A DNA stretch of 64,000 nucleotides from Streptomyces sp. CB02261 (lineage in GTDB: Bacteria; Actinomycetota; Actinomycetes; Streptomycetales; Streptomycetaceae), in contig NZ_LIVX01000002.1 in the NCBI RefSeq assembly GCF_001905665.1, forward strand, positions 817,420-881,419, written 5' to 3'. Of the stretch, positions 18,903-26,460 are shown piece by piece. Each line of letters begins with the position of its first letter. Within the stretch, counting starts at the first letter, position 1. The notes under the pieces are model-generated. The model worked only from the letters and a program-made list of their open reading frames with translations. It was not told the DNA's origin and did no database searches. A program made the position numbers and the translations under genes.

Positions 18903-20897
18903 ATGCAGGGGGAACCGGAAAACAACTCAAGTCCGGACAGTCTGAGCGGCAGCGGGGCCACGCCGCTCGATGTGGGGGATCCTCGTCAGATCGGGGCGTT
19001 CCGGCTGCTCGGCGTGCTCGGGTCCGGCGGTATGGGGCGGGTCTATCTCGGCGCCGTGCCCGGGAAGTTCGCGGCGGTGAAGCGGGTCCTTCCCGTCCTC
19101 GCCGAGGACGCGGACTTCCTCCGTCACTTCGGGCACGAGCTCGACAACCTCGCCCGGCTGCCCGCCGGCGCCAACACCAAGCTGCTCGCCAGCGACCGCA
19201 CGGCGAAGCCGCCGTGGTTCGCCACCGAGTTCATCCCGGGCATCACCCTCAACGAGGCCGTCCGGCTGAACGGCGGCCCGCTTCCCGGCGAGGCCCTCTG
19301 GCGCCTCCTGCGTGAGGCCGCCGCCGGGCTGCGCGTCGTGCACGGCGCCGACATGGTGCACCGCGACCTGAAGCCGTCCAACGTCATGCTCACCTCCTCC
19401 GGTCTCTCCCTCATCGACTTCGGTGTCGCCCGCGCCGCCGACCAGAGCCGCCTGACCAAGACCGGCATGGTCATCGGCACGCCCGCCTACATGGCCCCCG
19501 AGCAGGCCATCGCCGAGCCGCGGCTGACCGGCGCCGCCGACGTCTTCGCCCTCGCCAGCCTCCTCCTCTACGCCGCCAACGGCCGCCCTCCCTTCGGCGA
19601 CGGCTCCGGGCCCGGGCTGCTCTACCGCGTCGTCCACGGCGAGCCCGACTTCGGGCGCCTCGCCGAGACCGAGCCCGAGCTCGCGGAGCTCGTACGGAAG
19701 TGTTTCGCGAAGGACCCGGCGGACCGGCCCACGGCCGACGAGCTCGTGGGCCTCGCCGAGGAGCGTGCCACCGGGGCCGGGTGGCCGGCGTCCGTCGCCG
19801 AGCGGATCGACGAGCGGGCGACGTTCGCCGCCGGGGCGCCCACGGCCGAGCAGCTCGCGGAGCTGGAGCGCGCCGAGCCCGCCCAGGACGTGGCGACGGC
19901 CTCCCTCACCCCGCAGGCCGGCCGGGAGCCGGCGACCGGCTCGCCCGATCCGCTGGCCGTCACCGGGCAGGCCGGTCCGCCGCAGAAGCGCCGCAACCGG
20001 TTCGTCATGCTCGCCGTGCCCGTGGTCGTCGCGACCGGCACCACCCTGACCGTCGCCCTCGGCCCGTACGAGATCGGCCGCCTCGGCGCGGCCCCCGGTT
20101 CGTCGGGGACCCCGTCCGCCGTGGCCTCGCAGCCCGCGTCCATACCCTCGTCGTCCACCCCCGGATCGCCGTCCGCGAAGCCCCCCGTTGCCACGAAGCC
20201 GGGCGTGAAGCCGCCGGCCTCCACGCCGCCCGGGTCCTCCCCCGGAGCGCCGCTCCCGCCCCCGCCCGCCGGTGGTGGCGGTGCGGTGGGTGGTGGCGGT
20301 GCGGCGGGCGGTGGCGGTGGTGGTGACGTGGGGGGTACCGGGGCCCTGCCCGGGGGCGGGTCCGGGTCCGGTGGGGGCTCGACCACCACCTTGCCCTCCG
20401 GCGGCGGGACGACGACCCGTCCCGCTCCCCGGCCGACGACGCAGGCGCCCGCGCCGCCTCCGCCCCCGCCGTCCACCGGCGGGTCGTCGCCCTCGGGGAC
20501 GTACTCCCTGGAGAACGCCTCCAACGGGCAGTGCCTGGCGGAGAACGACGCCGGGTACGCCGTCCTCGTCAACACGTACGAGTGCGGTTCCAAGCCCACC
20601 AACGGCGGCCATCTCGCCTACTCCTGGACCTACTCCCCCGGCGCGAACGGCACCTTCCGCCTGGTCAGCAGGATCTCCGGGAAGTGCCTGCAGCCGTCGA
20701 GCTCCGCCGTCACCGTCGCCCCCTGCAACGGTTCCAGCACCCAGTCCTGGAAGATCGGCACCACGACGTCCTCCGGGCGGACCATCAAGAACATGAGCAA
20801 CGGGTACTGCCTGCTGACCGGACCGCCGTTCGTGATGACGTACACCTGCAACGCAGGCGACCGCGCCTACCTCTGGCGGAACATCTCAGCCCTCTGA
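18903..20897 (+). CDS. Receptor-type Ser/Thr protein kinase with C-terminal ricin-type lectin domain
   Basis: 664-residue transmembrane kinase. Cytoplasmic kinase domain (~33-280): glycine loop LGSGGMGRVYLG, Lys60 (AAVK), catalytic HRDLKPSN (Asp155), DFG at 172-174, GTPAYMAPEQ. A single transmembrane helix sits near 365-385 (MLAVPVVVATGTTLTVAL). A Pro/Ser- and then Gly-rich stalk leads to an extracellular beta-trefoil at ~529-664 with repeated QCLAEN, KCLQPSS and YCLLTG plus QSW-type motifs, a carbohydrate-binding fold. I infer a wall- or sugar-sensing kinase. The ATG at 18903 lacks a ribosome site; TACTGT just upstream suggests a leaderless mRNA. Its end overlaps the next convergent gene by 12 bases. 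Confidence 0.9.
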   Translation: MQGEPENNSSPDSLSGSGATPLDVGDPRQIGAFRLLGVLGSGGMGRVYLGAVPGKFAAVKRVLPVLAEDADFLRHFGHELDNLARLPAGANTKLLASDRTAKPPWFATEFIPGITLNEAVRLNGGPLPGEALWRLLREAAAGLRVVHGADMVHRDLKPSNVMLTSSGLSLIDFGVARAADQSRLTKTGMVIGTPAYMAPEQAIAEPRLTGAADVFALASLLLYAANGRPPFGDGSGPGLLYRVVHGEPDFGRLAETEPELAELVRKCFAKDPADRPTADELVGLAEERATGAGWPASVAERIDERATFAAGAPTAEQLAELERAEPAQDVATASLTPQAGREPATGSPDPLAVTGQAGPPQKRRNRFVMLAVPVVVATGTTLTVALGPYEIGRLGAAPGSSGTPSAVASQPASIPSSSTPGSPSAKPPVATKPGVKPPASTPPGSSPGAPLPPPPAGGGGAVGGGGAAGGGGGGDVGGTGALPGGGSGSGGGSTTTLPSGGGTTTRPAPRPTTQAPAPPPPPPSTGGSSPSGTYSLENASNGQCLAENDAGYAVLVNTYECGSKPTNGGHLAYSWTYSPGANGTFRLVSRISGKCLQPSSSAVTVAPCNGSSTQSWKIGTTTSSGRTIKNMSNGYCLLTGPPFVMTYTCNAGDRAYLWRNISAL

Positions 20898-21293
20898 CCG
20901 TGGCGGGCCGAACACGGGGACGGTGACGTCCCCCTCCCGCCGGAAGGCGACCTCCAGGTCCATCCCGATCCGGAGGTCGCCCTCCGGGACGCCGACGACC
21001 TCGGTCATCATGCGGGGCCCCTCCGCGAGGTCGACGACGGCGGCGACGTACGGGACGCGCTCGCCGAACGGCGGGAGGTCGTTCCGGTGGACGACCGACC
21101 ACGTGTAGAGGGTGGCCCGGCCGCTCGCCCGCTCCCAGCGGACGTCCTCGCTCCAGCAGTACGGGCAGAACTCGCGCGGGTAGTGGTGCGGCCGGTCGCA
21201 GGCCGCGCAGTGGCGGAGCAGCAGCCGGCCTTCGGCGGCGGCGTCCCAGTAGGGGCGGGTGAACGCGTCGATGTCGGGGTCGGCGGCCGTCAT
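20886..21293 (-). CDS. DUF35 (rubredoxin-like zinc ribbon plus OB-fold) protein
   Basis: 135-residue acyl-CoA-associated protein. The N-terminal zinc ribbon has two CxxC knuckles (CAACDRPHHYPREFCPYC), followed by an OB fold (TLYTWSVVHRNDLPPFGERVPYVAAVVDL). Such proteins bind acyl-CoA and partner thiolases, ketosteroid-type aldolases or hydratases. No thiolase is in this window, so the partner is elsewhere. The ATG at 21293 overlaps the upstream DoxX stop by four bases. The pair sits behind the CTGAC-type operator at 21767, tying it to the acyl-CoA regulon described here. Confidence 0.88.
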   Translation of the reverse strand: MTAADPDIDAFTRPYWDAAAEGRLLLRHCAACDRPHHYPREFCPYCWSEDVRWERASGRATLYTWSVVHRNDLPPFGERVPYVAAVVDLAEGPRMMTEVVGVPEGDLRIGMDLEVAFRREGDVTVPVFGPPRSEG

Positions 21294-21742
21294 CGGAAGA
21301 GTCCGATCGCGGAGTCGAGGGACCAGGTCTGCCACGACATCGCGAAGAGGGCGACGAGGGAGATGAGCGCCATCATCGCGTTCTGCCCCTGTTCGGCCCA
21401 GTCGTGGATCATCAGGACGAGGTAGAGGAGGTTGAGGAGGAGGCCGCCGACGAGGGCGACGGGGGTGAGGAAGCCGGTGACCAGGCCGAGGCCGAGAGCG
21501 AGTTCGGCGTAGACGACGACGTACGCCATGAGCCTGGGGCGGGGGGCGACGACGGCGTCGAAGCCCTTCCTGACCGCCGGCCATCGGTGCCGGCCGGCGA
21601 TCTCGGCGGCCCACGCGATGCCGGTGCCGCGCTCGAACCAGCCCTTCCTGTCCTTGTGGCGCCAGCTCTCCAGCCACCACAGGCCGAGGCCTATGCGGAG
21701 GACGGCGAGCCATTCGGCGCCGGTGAGCCAGACGGTCTGCAT
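21290..21742 (-). CDS. DoxX-like integral membrane protein
   Basis: 150-residue protein with about four transmembrane segments (LAVLRIGLGLWWLES, AYVVVYAELALGLGLVTGFL, ALVGGLLLNLLYLVLM, MALISLVALFAM), a DoxX/DoxD-type fold of unclear enzymology. The ATG at 21742 follows GAGGGGAC. It is the first gene of a two-gene unit with the DUF35 protein and starts 24 bases from a perfect 15-bp operator, so it should be tightly repressed together with acyl-CoA catabolic genes. Confidence 0.8.
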   Translation of the reverse strand: MQTVWLTGAEWLAVLRIGLGLWWLESWRHKDRKGWFERGTGIAWAAEIAGRHRWPAVRKGFDAVVAPRPRLMAYVVVYAELALGLGLVTGFLTPVALVGGLLLNLLYLVLMIHDWAEQGQNAMMALISLVALFAMSWQTWSLDSAIGLFR

Positions 21743-21766
21743 GCGCGTCCCCTCGTCGAGCCGTAT

Positions 21767-21781
21767 CTGACGGTACGTCAG
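21767..21781. promoter_or_regulatory. CTGAC-N5-GTCAG operator, site A
   Basis: CTGACGGTACGTCAG, a perfect palindrome apart from its centre, 24 bases upstream of the DoxX start and 113 bases before the divergent monooxygenase. It is one of eight related sites in the window. Confidence 0.8.
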
Positions 21782-21894
21782 TTCAGCGCAGGCCCGGCGC
21801 CGAGCGCAAGGGGCGGGCGGGCGTGACCGATTCGCAACCGAACCCCGTCCCGGTCGAGACCCACTACGTGTACACGTCATTACGCTCAGCATTC

Positions 21895-23046
21895 ATGGTC
21901 ACCACCCCCCATGAACCGCCCGTCCACCCCGTGTACGTGATCGGCGGCGGCCCCGGCGGGCTCGCCGTCGCCGCCGCCCTGCGCGCGCGGGGCGTCCGGG
22001 CCGTCGTCCTGGAGAAGTCCGACGCCGTCGGCGCCTCCTGGCGCGCCCACTACGACCGGCTGCGGCTGCACACCACGCGACGGCTCTCCGCCCTCCCCGG
22101 ACTGCGGATCCCCCGCTCCTTCGGACGCTGGGTCGCCCGCGCGGACGTGGTGCGGTACCTGGAGAAGTACGCCGAGAAGCACGAGCTGGAGATCGTGACG
22201 GGCGTCGAGGTCTTCCAGGTCGAGCGGGCGGGCGAGGAGTGGGTGCTGCACGCCACCGGCGGCCGGCGGCTCACGGGCCGCGCCGTGGTCGTGGCCACGG
22301 GCTACAACCACACCCCGCACGTCCCCGACTGGCCCGGCCGTGACGCGTACGAGGGCGAGCTGAGCCACGCCCGTACCTACCGCAACCCGGAGCCGTACGC
22401 CGGGAAGGACGTCCTCGTCGTCGGCATCGGCAACACCGGTGCCGAGATCGCCGCCGACCTCGCCGAGGGCGGCGCCGCCCGGGTCCGGCTCGCGGTCCGG
22501 ACCGTGCCCCACATCGTGCGCCGTACGACGGCCGGATGGCCCGCCCAGCGCTCCGGCATCCTGATACGGCGCCTGCCGGTGGCCCTCGTCGACCGCCTCG
22601 GCGCCGTGATCGCCCGGGTCGCGACGCCCGACCTCACGGCGTACGGGCTGCCCCGCCCCGACACGGGCCTCGCCACCCGGCAGCGGGAGGGCGCGGTGCC
22701 GGTGCAGGACGTGGGCCTGATCGACGCCGTACGGGCCGGGAAGGTCGAGATCGTCGCGGCCGTCGAGGCCTTCGAGGGCGGCGAGGTGGTCCTCGCGGAC
22801 GGGAACCGGATCGCCCCGGACGCGGTGATCGCGGCGACCGGCTACCGCCGCGCCCTGGAACCGCTCCTCGGACACCTGGACGTACTCGACGGCTCGGGCC
22901 GCCCGGTGACCCACGGCGCCCGCTGCCCCCGCGAGACCCCCGGCCTGTACTTCACGGGCTTCACGAACCCGATCAGCGGGATGCTCCGCGAGCTGGCGAT
23001 CGACGCGGAGAAGATCGCGCGGCGGATCGCGAAGGCGGGGCGGTAG
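21895..23046 (+). CDS. Flavin-containing monooxygenase/NAD(P)-dependent oxidoreductase
   Basis: 383-residue FAD and NAD(P)H enzyme of the class B/YUCCA-like group. FAD motif VIGGGPGGLAVAAAL near 14, VVVATGYNHTPHVPDWPG, NADPH motif VLVVGIGNTGAEIAADLAEGG and the terminal ATGYRRALEPLL block. I prefer the ATG at 21895; an earlier in-frame ATG at 21823 would add 24 unconserved residues and include a rare TTA codon. It is divergent from the DoxX unit across operator site A, so it may share the regulation. The substrate is unknown. Confidence 0.85.
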   Translation: MVTTPHEPPVHPVYVIGGGPGGLAVAAALRARGVRAVVLEKSDAVGASWRAHYDRLRLHTTRRLSALPGLRIPRSFGRWVARADVVRYLEKYAEKHELEIVTGVEVFQVERAGEEWVLHATGGRRLTGRAVVVATGYNHTPHVPDWPGRDAYEGELSHARTYRNPEPYAGKDVLVVGIGNTGAEIAADLAEGGAARVRLAVRTVPHIVRRTTAGWPAQRSGILIRRLPVALVDRLGAVIARVATPDLTAYGLPRPDTGLATRQREGAVPVQDVGLIDAVRAGKVEIVAAVEAFEGGEVVLADGNRIAPDAVIAATGYRRALEPLLGHLDVLDGSGRPVTHGARCPRETPGLYFTGFTNPISGMLRELAIDAEKIARRIAKAGR

Positions 23047-23141
23047 GGCCCGCGCCGGGAAGGGCGGCCGGGTCGGGACCGGCGGCCATGGCGGGGCGGT
23101 GAGCCCTCGCAGGTGGGACGGTCGCCCGCCAGCATGACGGC

Positions 23142-23297
23142 GTGACAAAGATCGTCAAGGGGAACTGGACCCTGGAGGTCCGCCCGCCGAAGGAGAGGGG
23201 CTCCGGCAGGTTCTGGCGCCGGGCCGCGCGCCAGGCCACGTCCGGAAAGTCCCACCTGCCCCCGCTTCGAAGCCGGTCCGCTCCCGCCCATTCCTGA
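23142..23297 (+). CDS. Small basic hypothetical protein (51 residues)
   Basis: Open frame from GTG at 23142, starting MTKIVKGNWTLEVRPPKE and ending in a Ser/Arg/Pro-rich tail. The first 20 residues look like a real coding start and codon third positions are G+C-rich, but I recognise no family. Its stop codon lies inside operator site B, so it would be read through into the acyl-CoA synthetase promoter. It may be a small gene or chance. Confidence 0.4.
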   Translation: MTKIVKGNWTLEVRPPKERGSGRFWRRAARQATSGKSHLPPLRSRSAPAHS

Positions 23298-23308
23298 CTG
23301 GCCGTCAG
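23294..23308. promoter_or_regulatory. CTGAC-N5-GTCAG operator, site B
   Basis: CTGACTGGCCGTCAG, first of two operators spaced 24 bases centre to centre before the acyl-CoA synthetase gene. Confidence 0.78.
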
Positions 23309-23317
23309 TTCTGTAAC

Positions 23318-23332
23318 CTGACTAAGCGTCAG
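23318..23332. promoter_or_regulatory. CTGAC-N5-GTCAG operator, site C
   Basis: CTGACTAAGCGTCAG; the symmetry extends to AACCTGAC/GTCAGGTT (23315-23335), the longest arms of the set. It lies 35 bases before the ATG at 23368. Confidence 0.82.
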
Positions 23333-23367
23333 GTTCTCTGTCATGGGCGGAAGGGTGGAGCGGAACG

Positions 23368-25590
23368 ATGCTCGGATCGACTCACGGCACCTTCACCACC
23401 GATCTCCGCGCCCGCGTGGTGGCCTGCGGAGAGCCCCCGACGACCGCCGTGCACGGTGTCACCGCCGTCGCCGGCGACCGGGACGTCAGCGGGCGGCCGC
23501 TGTACGCGCCCGTGCCGGACCTGGACCGGTTCTTCCGGCCCGAGTCCGTCGCCGTCGTCGGCGCCTCCGACACCGAGGGGCGGCCCAACACCGGGATCAC
23601 CCGGCAGCTGCTCGCCTGGGCCGAGCGGGTCGGCGCCCGGCTCGTGCCCGTGCACCCCACCCGTACCAGCGTGTTCGGGATCGACTGCGTGCCCTCCGTC
23701 GGCGCGCTCACCGAGCCCGTCGACCTCGCCGTCCTGCTCGTCGCGGATCCGCTGCCCGTCGTCGAGGAACTCGCCGCCACCAAGGTCAGGTTCGCGGTCG
23801 CGTTCGCGTCCGGGTTCGCCGAGACCGGGGCGGCCGGCGCCGCCGCGCAGGAACGTCTCGCCGCCGCCGTCCGCCGCTCCGGGCTCCGGCTCCTCGGCCC
23901 CAACACCAACCTCAACGCCTTCGAGCGGTTCCGCGAGGACCTCGAAGGGCCCGCCGTCGCGCTCATCACCCAGTCCGGTCACCAGGGGCGGCCCGTCTTC
24001 ACCCTCCAGGAGCTGGGCGTCCGGCTCTCCCACTGGGCGCCCACCGGCAACGAGGCCGACCTGGAGACCGCCGACTTCCTCTCGTACTTCGCCGGACGGC
24101 CCGAGGTCGGCGCCATCGCCTGCTACGTCGAGGGGCTCAAGGACGGCCGCTCGTTCCTCCTCGCCGCCGACCGCGCGGCCCGCCACGGCGTCCCCGTCGT
24201 CGCCGTGAAGGTCGGGCGCACCGAGACCGGGGCCCGTACCGCCGCCTCCCACACCGGCAAGCTCACCGGCGCCGACCAGGTCGTCGACGCGGCCATGCGC
24301 CAGTTCGGGGTGATCCGGGTCGACGGGCTCGACCAGCTCCAGGACACCGCGACGCTCCTCGCCCGCGCCCGGCGGCCGGTCGCGGAGGGCGTCGTCGTCT
24401 ACTCGATCTCCGGCGGTACGGGCGCCCACTTCGCCGACCTGGCCACGGCCGCCGGGCTCGACCTCCCCGCCCTCCCGCAGGCCAAGCAGGACGAGCTGCA
24501 CCAGTGGATCCCGGAGTACCTCGACGTCGCCAACCCCGTCGACAACGGCGGTCACCCGGTGGGCGACTGGCGCGGCCGGAAGATCATCGACGCGATCCTC
24601 GCGGACCCCTCCGTCGGCGTCCTCATCTGTCCCATCACCGGCCCCTTCCCCCCGATGAGCGACCGGCTCGCGCAGGACCTGGTCGACGCGGCCGAGGCGA
24701 CGGACAAGCTGGTGTGCGTGGTCTGGGGCTCGCCGGTCGGCACGGAGGACGCGTACCGCACGACCCTGCTCGGCTCGTCGCGCGTCGCCACCTTCCGTAC
24801 GTTCTCCAACTGCATCGGGGCCGTGAAGGCCTACCTCGACCACCACCGCTTCACCACCGGCTACCGCTCCCCCTTCGACGAGGCGCCCCGCACCCCCTCC
24901 CCGTCCCTCCGCAAGGCGCAGGCCCTCATGCGGCCCGGCCGCCGGCTCAGCGAACACGCGGCGAAGCAGCTGCTGCGGGCGTACGGGATACGCGTCCCCC
25001 GCGAGCAGCTCGTCACCAGTGCGGCGGCTGCGGTGCGGGCCGCCGGGCTCGTCGGCTATCCGGTGGTGATGAAGGCCTCCGGCACCCAGCTCGCCCACAA
25101 GACGGAGCTGGGCCTGGTGAAGGTCGGGCTGACCTCGGCCAGCCAGGTGCGGGACGCCTACCGCGAGCTCACCGACATCGCCCGCTTCGAGTCCGTCGAC
25201 CTCGACGGCATCCTGGTCTGCCAGATGGTGGGGCGCGGGGTCGAGATGGTGGTGGGCGTGACCCACGACGAGCTGTTCGGTCCGACGGTGACGGTCGGTC
25301 TCGGCGGGGTCCTGGTGGAGGTCCTGAACGACACGGCCGTGCGCGTGCCGCCGTTCGGCGAGCGGGAGGCCCGCTCGATGCTCGCCGAGCTGCGGGGCCG
25401 GGCGCTCCTCGACGGCGTGCGGGGCGCGCCGCCCGCCGATGTCGACGCGCTCGTCGAAGTCGTCCTGCGGGTGCAGCGGATGGCCCTCGAACTCGACGGC
25501 GACCTCGCCGAACTGGACATCAACCCGTTGATGGTGCTGCCGCGCGGGCAGGGCGCGGTGGCCCTGGACGCGCTCGCGGTCTGCCGTTAG
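23368..25590 (+). CDS. Acyl-CoA synthetase, ADP-forming (acetate-CoA ligase) family
   Basis: 740-residue single-chain enzyme that links an acid to CoA through an acyl-phosphate and a phospho-histidine, or a related ligase. CoA-binding Rossmann region ~55-180 (VAVVGASDTEGRPNTG), succinyl-CoA-synthetase-like domains to ~480 with the presumed catalytic His in ASHTGKLTGAD (~295), then an ATP-grasp domain from ~535 (GYPVVMKASG, LAHKTELGLV, ELDINPLMVLP). The ATG follows GGAGCGGAACG. An enoyl-CoA hydratase gene starts 9 bases after the stop, and two CTGAC-type operators precede the unit. I infer activation of an unusual carboxylic acid. Confidence 0.88.
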   Translation: MLGSTHGTFTTDLRARVVACGEPPTTAVHGVTAVAGDRDVSGRPLYAPVPDLDRFFRPESVAVVGASDTEGRPNTGITRQLLAWAERVGARLVPVHPTRTSVFGIDCVPSVGALTEPVDLAVLLVADPLPVVEELAATKVRFAVAFASGFAETGAAGAAAQERLAAAVRRSGLRLLGPNTNLNAFERFREDLEGPAVALITQSGHQGRPVFTLQELGVRLSHWAPTGNEADLETADFLSYFAGRPEVGAIACYVEGLKDGRSFLLAADRAARHGVPVVAVKVGRTETGARTAASHTGKLTGADQVVDAAMRQFGVIRVDGLDQLQDTATLLARARRPVAEGVVVYSISGGTGAHFADLATAAGLDLPALPQAKQDELHQWIPEYLDVANPVDNGGHPVGDWRGRKIIDAILADPSVGVLICPITGPFPPMSDRLAQDLVDAAEATDKLVCVVWGSPVGTEDAYRTTLLGSSRVATFRTFSNCIGAVKAYLDHHRFTTGYRSPFDEAPRTPSPSLRKAQALMRPGRRLSEHAAKQLLRAYGIRVPREQLVTSAAAAVRAAGLVGYPVVMKASGTQLAHKTELGLVKVGLTSASQVRDAYRELTDIARFESVDLDGILVCQMVGRGVEMVVGVTHDELFGPTVTVGLGGVLVEVLNDTAVRVPPFGEREARSMLAELRGRALLDGVRGAPPADVDALVEVVLRVQRMALELDGDLAELDINPLMVLPRGQGAVALDALAVCR

Positions 25591-25599
25591 GAGCCGTTT

Positions 25600-26385
25600 G
25601 TGGACGAGGTCCTGCACAGCGTCGCGAACGGCGTCTCGTGGATCACGCTCAACCGCCCCGAGGCGATGAACGCGGTCACCCGGGACCAGCGGGAGCGGAT
25701 CGTCGCCCTGCTCGCCGAGGCCTCCGCCGACCCGGGGATCCGCGCGGTGGTCGTCACCGCCACCGGCCGGGGCTTCTGCGCGGGCGCGGACCTGCGGGGC
25801 GCGCCGGCCGCGAGGGAGCAGGTCGCCGGGGACGTGGCCCGGATGATCCGGCTCGGGGCCCAGCGGTTCGTCGGAGCCGTACTGGACTGCGAGAAGCCGG
25901 TGATCGCGGCGGTGAACGGCACGGCTGCGGGGCTCGGGGCGCATCTGGCGTTCGCGTGCGACCTGGTCCTCGCCTCCGAGTCGGCGCGTTTCATCGAGGT
26001 GTTCGTCCGGCGGGGTCTCGTCCCGGACGGGGGCGGGGCGTATCTGCTGCCGAGGCTGATCGGGCCGCAGCGGGCGAAGGAGCTGATGTTCTTCGGGGAC
26101 GCGGTGACGGCGGCGGAGGCGAAGGAGCTGGGCCTGGTGAACCGGGTGGTCCCGGCGGAGGACCTGGAGAAGACGGCCCGGGAGTGGGCCGAGCGCCTGG
26201 CGCAGGGTCCGACGCGGGCCCTCGCCCTGACGAAGCAGCTGGTCAACGCGTCGCTGGACACGGACCGCGCGTCCGCGTTCGCGGCGGAGGCGGTGGCGCA
26301 GGAGCTGAACATGACGACGAGGGACGCCCGGGAGGGGGTGGCGAGCTTCGTGGAGCGGAGGGGGGCGCGGTACGAGGGGCGATAG
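25600..26385 (+). CDS. Enoyl-CoA hydratase/isomerase family protein
   Basis: 261-residue crotonase-fold enzyme acting on an acyl-CoA double bond. The oxyanion-hole segments are GRGFCAGADLRG (~58) and NGTAAGLGAHLAFACDLV (~106). In the active-site loop, FIEVFVRRGLVPDGGGAYLLPRLIG, one of the two usual glutamates of true hydratases is replaced by the DGG form seen in other crotonases, so isomerase or hydrolase activity is possible. GTG start after TAGGAG, 9 bases behind the acyl-CoA synthetase. Confidence 0.88.
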   Translation: MDEVLHSVANGVSWITLNRPEAMNAVTRDQRERIVALLAEASADPGIRAVVVTATGRGFCAGADLRGAPAAREQVAGDVARMIRLGAQRFVGAVLDCEKPVIAAVNGTAAGLGAHLAFACDLVLASESARFIEVFVRRGLVPDGGGAYLLPRLIGPQRAKELMFFGDAVTAAEAKELGLVNRVVPAEDLEKTAREWAERLAQGPTRALALTKQLVNASLDTDRASAFAAEAVAQELNMTTRDAREGVASFVERRGARYEGR

Positions 26386-26460
26386 TCGCGCGACGCGCGT
26401 CCGGGGCGGGCCGTATGGTGTGACGCGCATATGACAGAACACCGCTCCGGGGGGAACGGC

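Noticed and set aside
21823..21894. An earlier ATG for the flavin monooxygenase
   Set aside because: The extra 24 residues are not flavoprotein-like and include a TTA codon; the ATG at 21895 is closer to the FAD motif.
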